Assembly (NCBI GenBank): GCA_012026715.1 | Contig: VEPB01000438.1 | Span: 1 to 17,871, forward strand | Length of the DNA: 17,871 nt | Direction of reading: 5' to 3' | From: Methylococcaceae bacterium | Lineage (GTDB): Bacteria > Pseudomonadota > Gammaproteobacteria > Methylococcales > Methylococcaceae | Part shown: positions 6,944 through 13,994 of the stretch, piece by piece | Layout of the letters: the number at the start of each line of letters is the position of its first letter | Numbering within the stretch: the stretch's first letter is position 1 | Made by a program: the position numbers and the translations under genes | The notes under the pieces: generated by a model | Databases searched by the model: none | What the model was told of the DNA's origin: nothing | What the model saw: the letters and a program-made list of their open reading frames with translations, nothing else

Positions 6944-8137
6944 TCAGCCGTCCAGCGGACGGAGCTGCCATGCGCCACCGCTTCGGACCAGGGCGTAGCG
7001 ACAGCCTAAGGCTTCCGCCGTCGCCGTTTGCCCGGCCAATTCCTGCACGACGACTCGGCCTTGCCGGCGCAGATGGATCACGGCCTCCCGCAAATCCGGG
7101 TCAGGCGCCGCGGGCGCAAAAATAGCCCCGTCATCTTCTGCCGAACCGCAGCGAACGCCAAGCCGAGCCAGAGTCTTGAGATCGGCGCTGAAACCGGTCG
7201 CCGGACGGGCCCGGCCGAAAGCCTTGCCGATCTCGTCGTAACGGCCACCGCGCGCCACCTCCTTGCCGTAGCCGTCGACGAAGGCGGCGAACACCGCCCC
7301 GGTCTTGTAATGATATCCACGCAATTCCGCCAGGTCGAAGTGGATATTCAAGGCTGGCAGTTCACTCCGAAGAGCCTCGCCGATGGCGGCAATCTCCTCC
7401 AAGGCGGCGAGCACCTGCGGGCATGCGTTACCGAGCCGGCGGCGGGCGTCGCCGATGACTTCGAATCCGCCATGCAACTCCTCCAGGGCGGCCAGCATCT
7501 CGGCCTCTCCGTCTCCCACCTTGTTGTCTTTCAAGAACTCCCGCAATTCCGGCCCCGCCTTGCGTTGGAGAATTTCGAACAGTTCGGTCTCCTGACGGTC
7601 GTCGAGGCCGGCCTGATCGGCCAAGCCTCGGTAAATGCCCACGTGCCCCAAGTCCAGATGAGGCTCGGGCAAGCCGCTCACATCCAGCATTTCCAGCATC
7701 AGCCGGATGATTTCCAGATCGCTGGCGAGGCCGGCATGACCGTAGAGTTCGGCCCCCACCTGCAACGGATCTCGCGAGCGCGACAGGCGGTCGGCGTGGG
7801 TGTGCAGCACGGTGCCGAGATAGCACAGCCGGCTCGGCACGTCGCCACCCTGGGTACGGGCGTCGATACGGGCAACCTGGGGCGTCAGGTCGGCGCGAAC
7901 CCCCAACAGCCGTCCGCTCTGCTGATCGATCAGCTTGAAGGTCTGCAGATCCAGATCGCTGCCCGCCCCGGTGAGCAACGGCTCGATGAATTCAATCAGG
8001 GGCGGCATCACGAAGCAGTAGCCCCAGCTGAAGAATAAATCTAGAACCTTGCGCCTTAGGGCTTCGAGGTGGGCGGCATCGGCCGGCAATACCTCTTCAA
8101 TCCCGTCGGGCAAGATCCAACGGTCCTGGGACAACAT
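6944..8137 (-). CDS. hisZ: ATP phosphoribosyltransferase regulatory subunit
   Basis: HisZ is a catalytically inactive histidyl-tRNA synthetase paralogue that binds short-form HisG and activates it and confers histidine feedback control, at the first step of histidine biosynthesis. The 397-residue protein starts MLSQDRWILPDGIEEVLPADA and shows the class II synthetase-like core: FFSWGYCFVMPPLIEF (motif 1 region), VRADLTPQVARID, RLCYLGTVLHTHAD, and GRYDEIGKAFGRARPATGFS. It lacks the C-terminal anticodon-binding domain of true HisRS, which fits HisZ rather than HisS. ATG 8137 was chosen because the 21 extra upstream residues of the open frame have no family resemblance. Its presence predicts that this genome encodes the short HisG elsewhere. 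It sits 86 bases after hflC and 57 before purA. Confidence 0.94.
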   Translation of the reverse strand: MLSQDRWILPDGIEEVLPADAAHLEALRRKVLDLFFSWGYCFVMPPLIEFIEPLLTGAGSDLDLQTFKLIDQQSGRLLGVRADLTPQVARIDARTQGGDVPSRLCYLGTVLHTHADRLSRSRDPLQVGAELYGHAGLASDLEIIRLMLEMLDVSGLPEPHLDLGHVGIYRGLADQAGLDDRQETELFEILQRKAGPELREFLKDNKVGDGEAEMLAALEELHGGFEVIGDARRRLGNACPQVLAALEEIAAIGEALRSELPALNIHFDLAELRGYHYKTGAVFAAFVDGYGKEVARGGRYDEIGKAFGRARPATGFSADLKTLARLGVRCGSAEDDGAIFAPAAPDPDLREAVIHLRRQGRVVVQELAGQTATAEALGCRYALVRSGGAWQLRPLDG

Positions 8138-8173
8138 GAAACGCTCGCTCTCGGAAAATGACTGAAACGATCG

Positions 8174-8204
8174 CGGGGTGCGGCACGATGCGCGCCACAC
8201 CCCG
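8174..8204 (-). promoter_or_regulatory. Strong hairpin between hflC and hisZ
   Basis: On the minus strand CGGGGTGTGGC (8194-8204) and GCCGCACCCCG (8174-8184) form an 11-bp stem with one G-U pair around a 9-base loop. No T-run follows on either strand, so it is not a standard intrinsic terminator. It could stabilise the 3' end of upstream mRNA or mark a processing site. The structure is seen in sequence and the role is inferred. Confidence 0.45.
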
Positions 8205-8223
8205 GCAGCAGCTCACGACCGGT

Positions 8224-9084
8224 TTATTTGGATTTCTTGAAGTACTGAAAAAATTCCGACTCGGAATCCAGCACGATGCTGTTGCCGTCCCGTTTGAAGG
8301 CTTGCTTGTAGGCCGACAGGCTGCGATAGAACGCATAGAAGTCCCTATTCTTGCCGTAAGCCTGGGCAGACACGTCGGCCGCCTCGGCATCGCCTTCACC
8401 GCGCTTCAACTCTGCATCGCGGTAGGCCTCGCCGACGATCACGTCGCGCTGGCGGTCCGCGTCGGCACGAATCCGCTCAGCCATCTCCGCACCGCGTGAG
8501 CGAAACTCCCGCGCCACCCTGGCCCGTTCGGCCTCCATCCGCCGATACACCGAGGAGCTCACCTCACCGGGAAGATCGACCCGCATGACGCGGATATCGA
8601 CGATGTCGATGCCCATCTCGTCAGCCACCGGATTGGCTGCATGGATCAGGATATCCCGAATCTGGCCACGCTCCGACGACACCAGTTCCCGAATGGTACG
8701 CTTGCTGAATTCCCCGCGCATGGCGTCCTTTACGATCTGGTCGAGCCGGACGTTGGCAGCGGTGATATCGCCTGCCACCGTCTTGTAATACTTGGCGACG
8801 TCCTTGATCCGCCATTTGGCGAAGGAGTCGACAATGACATTCTTCTTCTCCGACGTCAGGAAGCGCTCAGGCTTGGACTCCAGGGTCAGGATCCGCGCAT
8901 CGAACTTCTTGACGTTGTTGATGAACGGAATCTTGAAATACAGGCCGGGACTGTAACTGGTCTCGACGATCTCGCCCATCTGGAACTTGATGGCCTTTTG
9001 CGTCTGCCCCACGGTAAAAACCGACATGGAACCCAATAACACCGCTGCCACCAGCAGCACCAACACACGATTGATTTGAGTCAT
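8224..9084 (-). CDS. hflC: HflC, SPFH-family modulator of FtsH
   Basis: HflC forms, with HflK, a large membrane-anchored cage on the periplasmic side that surrounds FtsH and restrains its proteolysis of membrane proteins. The 286-residue protein has one N-terminal membrane segment (about 6-25, RVLVLLVAAVLLGSMSVF) and an SPFH/band 7 domain. Typical features are the GLYFKIPF segment, TLESKPERFLTSEKKNVIVDSFAKWRI, and a long helical part rich in Arg, Glu and Ala (RRMEAERARVAREFRSRGAEMAERIRADADRQRD, written here only as location about 184-217). The end matches HflC homologues (ESEFFQYFKK). ATG 9084 was chosen: it follows the hflK stop by one base (TGAGATG) and has GAGGG upstream, giving a coupled pair. 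Length is slightly below that of E. coli HflC (334), mainly from a shorter insert region. Confidence 0.95.
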   Translation of the reverse strand: MTQINRVLVLLVAAVLLGSMSVFTVGQTQKAIKFQMGEIVETSYSPGLYFKIPFINNVKKFDARILTLESKPERFLTSEKKNVIVDSFAKWRIKDVAKYYKTVAGDITAANVRLDQIVKDAMRGEFSKRTIRELVSSERGQIRDILIHAANPVADEMGIDIVDIRVMRVDLPGEVSSSVYRRMEAERARVAREFRSRGAEMAERIRADADRQRDVIVGEAYRDAELKRGEGDAEAADVSAQAYGKNRDFYAFYRSLSAYKQAFKRDGNSIVLDSESEFFQYFKKSK

Positions 9085-9085
9085 C

Positions 9086-10267
9086 TCAGGGCGCCCTCGC
9101 ATCACGTCCACGGCCACCGGTCCGGCTACCCCGAACGACCGGATCGGGCGTCTCGACCGGAGCCTGCGCCACTTCCGGCTCCTTGCCTGCCGGAGCCCGG
9201 CTGGGCGGCGCAGGGAGCTTGTCCAGGGGCAGATACATCATGTTGTTACTGCCTTTCACGTCCACCATGACCGTGTTGGTCTTCTCGAACACCGCCTCCA
9301 TGGCATCCAGGTAGAGCCGCTGACGGGTGATCTCCGGCGCCTTCTCGTATTCCGTCAGCAGTTCGCGAAATCGTCCGGCGTCGCCCAGCGCCTTGGCGAT
9401 GGTCTGCTGTTTATAGGCCTCGGCTTCCTCCAGCATGCGGGCGCCGGCGCCGCGGGCCTTGGGAACCACCTCGTTGGCATAGGCTTCCGCCTCGTTCTTC
9501 AGTCGCTGCTCGTCCTCGCGGGCCTTGATGGCGTCCTCGAAGGCGTTCTGCACTTCCTCAGGCGGCTGGGCGTCGACGAAGTTGACGGTGATGATACGGA
9601 TACCGGCGTGGTACTGGTCCAAAATCTGCTGGATCTCGGTCTTGATCTCGTCGGCAATGCCGCTGCGCCCTTCGGGCAATACGAAATCCATGCTGCTCTT
9701 GCCGATGATGCCGCGCTGGGCACTTTCGGTGACCTGCTTCAGCGTCAGCTCGGGATCGGACACGTTGAATTGATAAGCTTGGGCATCCTTGATCTGGTAT
9801 TGAACCGCCAAGCGGATATCCACGATGTTCTCGTCCTGGGTCAGCATCAGGGCTTCCTTTGGCACCGAACCGGAAGCCTGCTGGCGGCCGCCGGAGCGGT
9901 AGCCGACTTCGATGAAGCGCTGCTGCTCCACATTGACGATCTCCTTGCTTTCGATCGGCGCCGGCCAATGCCAGTGGAGACCGGAGGTGGTCGTTTCCAC
10001 ATAGCGGCCGAAGCGGGTCACGACCCCGCGGTTGCCTTCATCGACAATGTAGAAGCCGGTCAAAACCCAGACCGCGATGGGCACCATCAGGATCAGCCCC
10101 AACATTCTTCCGGCGTCGGCCCCGCCACCGGAACCCCCACCGCCAAACAGTTTGCCAAGGCGCTCCTGCATCGAGCGCAGCACTTCCTCCAGGTCCGGCG
10201 GTGGATCCTGTTGATCGCGCCCGCTCCAGGGGTCTTTCTTGTTACTTCCCGGTTCATTCCAGGACAT
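9086..10267 (-). CDS. hflK: HflK, SPFH-family modulator of FtsH
   Basis: HflK is the larger partner of HflC in the membrane complex that encloses FtsH hexamers. The 393-residue protein (E. coli 419) has the usual N-terminal cytoplasmic tail beginning MSWNEPGSNKKDPW, with a helix PPPDLEEVLRSMQERLGKLF and a glycine-rich linker (42-53). One membrane span follows (about 55-75), then YIVDEGNRGVVTRFGRY, the start of the SPFH/band 7 domain, and a long helical region. The C-terminal tail is proline-rich and low in complexity. Start ATG 10267 has GGGAG six bases upstream. It lies 80 bases after hflX; a small GGTTGC/GCAACC hairpin (10311-10326) is in that gap. It is translationally linked to hflC. Confidence 0.96.
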   Translation of the reverse strand: MSWNEPGSNKKDPWSGRDQQDPPPDLEEVLRSMQERLGKLFGGGGSGGGADAGRMLGLILMVPIAVWVLTGFYIVDEGNRGVVTRFGRYVETTTSGLHWHWPAPIESKEIVNVEQQRFIEVGYRSGGRQQASGSVPKEALMLTQDENIVDIRLAVQYQIKDAQAYQFNVSDPELTLKQVTESAQRGIIGKSSMDFVLPEGRSGIADEIKTEIQQILDQYHAGIRIITVNFVDAQPPEEVQNAFEDAIKAREDEQRLKNEAEAYANEVVPKARGAGARMLEEAEAYKQQTIAKALGDAGRFRELLTEYEKAPEITRQRLYLDAMEAVFEKTNTVMVDVKGSNNMMYLPLDKLPAPPSRAPAGKEPEVAQAPVETPDPVVRGSRTGGRGRDARAP

Positions 10268-10310
10268 TGATCACTCCCGCATTTTCTCGTTATTCAGGTT
10301 GAGTGGAGCT

Positions 10311-10326
10311 GGTTGCGACGGCAACC
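10311..10326 (-). promoter_or_regulatory. Small hairpin between hflX and hflK
   Basis: Perfect 6-bp inverted repeat GGTTGC/GCAACC around a four-base loop, midway in the 80-base gap. It has no T-run, so it is not an intrinsic terminator. It may be an mRNA processing or stability element; that role is inferred. Confidence 0.3.
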
Positions 10327-10347
10327 CGACACCACCCATGGCACGGA

Positions 10348-11793
10348 TTAAGAACCGGAAAACAGCGTCCCGGTTCCATCAGAACCGTCGCAGATGGCGT
10401 AGTCATCGCCCTCCCCTGTCTCGGTTTCATCCGTCATCAGTTCAATTCCCTGGCGGCGCAGTCCACCCGCTTCCTTGGCTGACAGTTCGGCTTCCAAGCG
10501 CCAACCACCACAGCCGTCTTCGGAGTCGGACACGACCGCCCCCAATTCGAACAATCCCGCACGCACCTTGCCCTGAGTGGCGTCAAGGTGCAATCGGTAA
10601 CGTACCCGAGCGGCACTCAAGAATTCCGCAATGGCCGTTCCCAGAAGGTCCAATCCCGCTCCGGTACGGGCCGATAGCCAGATGCGGCGAACTTGTCCCG
10701 CACTATTGCGTTCCATCCGCGGCGCACTATCGTCCGCCAGGCTGTCGATCTTGTTGTAAACCTGCAGGATCGGCAATTGATCCGCTCCCAACTCCGCCAA
10801 CACTCGCTCCACCTGCTCAACGTGTATCGCCAGGGACTCGTCCCCGGCATCCACCACATGCAACAGCAGATCCGCTTCGGATACCTCGCTCAAGGTCGAA
10901 CGGAAAGCGGCAATGAGCTCATGGGGCAAATCCCGAATGAAACCCACGGTATCCACCAGCAGTGCTTCCCGATTGAGCGCGACTTCGGCCCGCCGCATGG
11001 TGGGATCCAAAGTTGCGAACAACTGGTCGGCGGCATAAACCTCCGCCCGGGTCATCGCGTTGAACAAGGTCGACTTGCCGGCATTGGTGTAGCCCACCAG
11101 GGCGACTGTGGGCAATTCCGCCTTTTTGCGGGCCTTGCGTCCCTGATTGCGGCGAATTTCCACGGCACGCAGCCTGTGTTGCAATACATCGATCCGCTTT
11201 CCCAGCAGACGCCGGTCGGTCTCCAACTGGGTTTCACCCGGCCCCCGCAGGCCGATACCGCCCTTCTGCCGCTCCAGGTGAGTCCACCCCCGCACTAAAC
11301 GGGTGGCAAGGTGTTTCAACTGGGCCAGTTCGACCTGCAGTTTGCCTTCGAAGGATCGCGCCCTTTGGGCGAAGATGTCGAGGATCAGACCGGTTCGGTC
11401 GATGACCCGCGCCGACAGCGCCCGCTCCAGGTTTCTCTCCTGACTGGGCGTAAGAAAATGGTTGACCAGAATCAGATCGGCGGAAGTCTCCCGCACCAAT
11501 TGCGCCAGTTCTTCGACCTTGCCGTGCCCCAGGTAGTAACGCGGATCCGGACGCTGCTTGCGCCCTTTGAGCACCGCCACCACATTCAAGCCGGCCGAAA
11601 TCGCCAACTTTGCAAGTTCGGACAACTCCTCCTCAACGTGACCGTCGGCCATCTGGACGAGAATGGCGTGGGTCGGCGGGCCGGAGTATTCGCCTTCGCC
11701 CTCTCGCCCCTCCATCCGCAGAGGCGCCACTCCCGTGGCCTCGTCTGCCGCCGATGTAGGGCTACCGCCCATGGGCATACGCCAATCGAGCAA
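10348..11793 (-). CDS. hflX: Ribosome-associated GTPase HflX
   Basis: HflX is a GTPase that binds the 50S subunit and splits stalled or stress-inactivated ribosomes. The 481-residue protein has the N-terminal nucleotide-binding domain (about 42-135), a helical linker with the family signature RLVRGWTHLERQKGGIGLRGPGETQLETDRR in the region 165-195, and a TrmE-Era-type GTPase domain. G1 is GYTNAGKST (234-242), G3 is DTVGF (281-285), and G4 is NKID (347-350). The chosen start is TTG at 11793: the peptide reads M-L-D-W-R, like the M-F-D/E-R start of homologues, and the sequence AGAGGA inside the end of hfq lies 10 bases upstream. The ATGs at 11778 and 11772 have no ribosome binding site. Residues about 6-38 are an extra low-complexity, acidic segment absent from E. 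coli HflX (426 residues). It follows hfq by 6 bases. Confidence 0.94.
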   Translation of the reverse strand: MLDWRMPMGGSPTSAADEATGVAPLRMEGREGEGEYSGPPTHAILVQMADGHVEEELSELAKLAISAGLNVVAVLKGRKQRPDPRYYLGHGKVEELAQLVRETSADLILVNHFLTPSQERNLERALSARVIDRTGLILDIFAQRARSFEGKLQVELAQLKHLATRLVRGWTHLERQKGGIGLRGPGETQLETDRRLLGKRIDVLQHRLRAVEIRRNQGRKARKKAELPTVALVGYTNAGKSTLFNAMTRAEVYAADQLFATLDPTMRRAEVALNREALLVDTVGFIRDLPHELIAAFRSTLSEVSEADLLLHVVDAGDESLAIHVEQVERVLAELGADQLPILQVYNKIDSLADDSAPRMERNSAGQVRRIWLSARTGAGLDLLGTAIAEFLSAARVRYRLHLDATQGKVRAGLFELGAVVSDSEDGCGGWRLEAELSAKEAGGLRRQGIELMTDETETGEGDDYAICDGSDGTGTLFSGS

Positions 11794-11799
11794 CCAAAT

Positions 11800-12045
11800 C
11801 TATTCCTCTGATTCCGTGTCATCGGACATGTGCGGAACCCGAACTTGCCGGGCCGGGACGATCGTCGAGATGGCGTGCTTGTAAACCATCTGACTGACGG
11901 TATTTTTCAGCATGATGACATATTGATCGAACGAATCGATCTTACCCTGAAGCTTGATCCCATTAACCAGGTAGATCGAAACGGGTACATGCTCCTTTCG
12001 CAACGCATTCAAGAAGGGGTCTTGGAGATTTTGCCCTTTTGACAT
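11800..12045 (-). CDS. hfq: RNA chaperone Hfq
   Basis: Hfq is a hexameric Sm-like RNA chaperone that pairs small RNAs with mRNAs and affects RNA stability. The 81-residue protein starts MSKGQNLQDPFLNALRKE, with conserved Gln8, and carries Sm1 (VPVSIYLVNGIKLQGKI region, 20-36) and Sm2 (MVYKHAIST), whose Tyr-Lys-His triad lines the proximal uridine-binding face. The tail is short and acidic (HMSDDTESEE), like the acidic tip that limits RNA binding in enterobacterial Hfq. Start ATG 12045 has GGAGA with a 7-base spacing. Its last codons contain the ribosome binding site for hflX, 6 bases downstream. The usual upstream neighbour miaA is absent; gloA occupies that place. Confidence 0.97.
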   Translation of the reverse strand: MSKGQNLQDPFLNALRKEHVPVSIYLVNGIKLQGKIDSFDQYVIMLKNTVSQMVYKHAISTIVPARQVRVPHMSDDTESEE

Positions 12046-12072
12046 CCGATTTCTCCATATTCTGTTTGATGT

Positions 12073-12106
12073 TTATAAAGACCAAAGGCCGTGGCCGACC
12101 GCGGCC
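12073..12106 (-). terminator. Possible terminator between gloA and hfq
   Basis: On the minus strand GGCCG...CGGCC (12087-12106, 5 bp, one mismatch, then 2 bp, TCGG loop) is followed by TTTGGTCTTTATAA. It lies 32 bases after the gloA stop and would separate gloA from hfq. The stem is imperfect and the T-run interrupted. The same TATAAA (12074-12079 region) might instead serve as an hfq -10, but no good -35 fits. Confidence 0.4.
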
Positions 12107-12138
12107 CGAAAGATCCGGAAGCTTATACCATCCCGTTT

Positions 12139-12519
12139 CTATTTTCCCAGTAATTCGATCTTGTATCCGTCAGGATCCTCGACAAAAGCCAGCACCGTGC
12201 TTCCATGCATCATCGGTCCGGGCTCCCGCACCACCTTGCCACCGACAGCCCTGATCTGCTCAACCGCACGGTAGACATCGTCGACTTCGATGGCGACGTG
12301 GCCGAAACCGTTGCCCAATTGGTAGACGGGGGTTTCCCAGTTGTGGGTAAGTTCCAGCACGGTGTTGGACCGTTCATCGCCATAGCCGACGAAGGCAAGA
12401 GTGAACTTTCCCTCGGGATAATCCTGGCGGCGCAGCAGACTCATACCCAGGACACCGGTATAAAAGGCCAGCGAACGATCGAGGTCGCCGACCCGAATCA
12501 TCGTATGTAACAGCCTCAT
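12139..12519 (-). CDS. gloA: Lactoylglutathione lyase (glyoxalase I)
   Basis: GloA converts the hemithioacetal of methylglyoxal and glutathione to S-lactoylglutathione, detoxifying methylglyoxal. With ATG 12519 as start (MRLLHTMIRVGDL) the protein has 126 residues, and the four metal ligands fall at His5, Glu56, His74 and Glu122, exactly the E. coli numbering. The short form without the Zn-type insertions suggests a Ni/Co-dependent enzyme. An ATG two codons further upstream (12525) is an alternative; neither has a clear ribosome binding site. The C-terminal FVEDPDGYKIELL is the family hallmark. It lies about 48 bases after glmM with no terminator between, so it may be cotranscribed with glmM. 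Its position in front of hfq is unusual. Confidence 0.95.
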   Translation of the reverse strand: MRLLHTMIRVGDLDRSLAFYTGVLGMSLLRRQDYPEGKFTLAFVGYGDERSNTVLELTHNWETPVYQLGNGFGHVAIEVDDVYRAVEQIRAVGGKVVREPGPMMHGSTVLAFVEDPDGYKIELLGK

Positions 12520-12567
12520 GGTCATGCCATTGAAAAAGTAACGACCGAAATTCTTAGCGGTGGCGGA

Positions 12568-13929
12568 TCAGGAGCCGACGGCCGCAGTCACCACACTCGC
12601 CAACTTGTTAGCGACCGAGTGCACCAAGGCCGAATCTTCGCCTTCCACCATCACTCTTACCAGGGGTTCGGTACCGGACGGTCGCAGCAGCAACCGGCCT
12701 CGCCCGGCCAATTCCCGTTCCGCGTCCAGTTTGGCAACCTGAATGGCTTCCACCTCGTCCAGGTTGCAGCGCTGCTGCAGCTTGACGTTGATCAGGGTCT
12801 GCGGATATTTGGTCATGCCCAACTTGAGTTCGTGCAGGGTCTTGCCGGAGGTCCACAACTCCGCCATGACCTGCAGGGCCGATACGATGCCGTCGCCGGT
12901 GGTGGTACGGTCGCGGCAGATAATGTGGCCGGAGCCTTCACCCCCAAGCAGGCTGTCGTACTTCTGCATCATCTCAACCACGTAGCGGTCCCCTACCGGC
13001 GCCCGCTTGAGCACCAACCCCAGTTGGTTGAGCGCGTGTTCCATGCCGAGATTGGTCATCACCGTGCCGACCACGGGTCCACGCAAGCCGCCCGAATACA
13101 ACCTGGACTTGGCGATGATGAAAAGCAACTCGTCGCCGTCGACGATTTCGCCCTGATGGTCCACCATGATCAGGCGATCTCCGTCACCATCCAGGGCAAT
13201 TCCAAAATTGGCCTTTTCCCGGACGACCGCCTCCTGGAGCAATGCCGGCTTGGTGGCACCGACACCATCGTTGATGTTGACACCATCTGGATCGGCGCCG
13301 ATGCAAACCACCGTGGCACCGACCTCTTCGAACACCGGCGGCGCCACGTGGTAAGTGGCACCATTGGCGCAATCCACCACGATCTTGGTTTCGGAGAAAT
13401 CCATCCGGGAAGGGATGGTGCCCTTGCAGAATTCGATGTAGCGCCCGGCCGCATCACCGATCCGGGAAGCCTTGCCCAACCTCGCCGAGTCGACGGTGGT
13501 CATCGACTGATCCAGATAGGCTTCAATGCGCTGCTCGATCTCATCGTCCAGTTTCACGCCGCTGGACGAGAAGAATTTGATCCCGTTATCGCCGTGGGGA
13601 TTGTGGGAGGCGCTGATGACGATGCCGGCCTGGGCTCGGAAGGTTCGGGTCAGGTAGGCAACGGCCGGAGTCGGCATAGGCCCCAGCAGCTGGATGTTGA
13701 CCCCGGCCGCCGCCAACCCGGCTTCCAGGGCAGACTCGAACATGTAACCGGAAATTCGGGTGTCCTTGCCGATCAGAACGGAAGGATTGTGGTCGCCTTC
13801 ACACAAGACCTTACCCACCGCCCAACCGAGCTTGAGCATGAAATCCGGAGTAATGGGGTATTCACCCACTTTGCCGCGTATGCCATCGGTACCGAAATAT
13901 TTGTTCTTCTGTTCCATGGTTGAATTCAT
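12568..13929 (-). CDS. glmM: Phosphoglucosamine mutase
   Basis: GlmM interconverts glucosamine-6-phosphate and glucosamine-1-phosphate for UDP-GlcNAc, precursor of peptidoglycan and lipopolysaccharide. The 453-residue protein shows the four phosphohexomutase domains: KYFGTDGIRG (10-19), the catalytic ISASHNPHGDNG (105-116, phosphorylated Ser108), the metal loop ALDGDGDR (245-252, Asp247/249/251), GGEGSGH sugar-binding loop, and the C-terminal phosphate loop RPSGTEPLVRVM. Length is slightly above E. coli (445). ATG 13929 is taken as start with GAAGG close upstream; ATG 13917 (MEQKNKYFGTDG) is equally plausible by homology. The gene follows ftsH, but folP, usually between them, is missing, and a strong terminator ends 8 bases before the start codon. 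Confidence 0.96.
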   Translation of the reverse strand: MNSTMEQKNKYFGTDGIRGKVGEYPITPDFMLKLGWAVGKVLCEGDHNPSVLIGKDTRISGYMFESALEAGLAAAGVNIQLLGPMPTPAVAYLTRTFRAQAGIVISASHNPHGDNGIKFFSSSGVKLDDEIEQRIEAYLDQSMTTVDSARLGKASRIGDAAGRYIEFCKGTIPSRMDFSETKIVVDCANGATYHVAPPVFEEVGATVVCIGADPDGVNINDGVGATKPALLQEAVVREKANFGIALDGDGDRLIMVDHQGEIVDGDELLFIIAKSRLYSGGLRGPVVGTVMTNLGMEHALNQLGLVLKRAPVGDRYVVEMMQKYDSLLGGEGSGHIICRDRTTTGDGIVSALQVMAELWTSGKTLHELKLGMTKYPQTLINVKLQQRCNLDEVEAIQVAKLDAERELAGRGRLLLRPSGTEPLVRVMVEGEDSALVHSVANKLASVVTAAVGS

Positions 13930-13937
13930 CAGCCTTC

Positions 13938-13976
13938 AAAAAAACGAACCCTTGCCCCTGGCGACGGGGCAAGGGT
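13938..13976 (-). terminator. Strong intrinsic terminator after ftsH
   Basis: On the minus strand ACCCTTGCCCC (13966-13976) and GGGGCAAGGGT (13948-13958) form a perfect 11-bp stem with a 7-base loop, followed by TCG and seven T residues (13938-13944). It begins 18 bases after the ftsH stop. It ends only 8 bases before the glmM ATG, so it also lies in any readthrough leader of glmM. Confidence 0.88.
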
Positions 13977-13994
13977 AGTAACGATCCTGTCGAA

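Noticed and set aside
10268..10347. Terminator between hflX and hflK
   Set aside because: The 6-bp hairpin has no following T-run, so readthrough from hflX into hflK is more likely.
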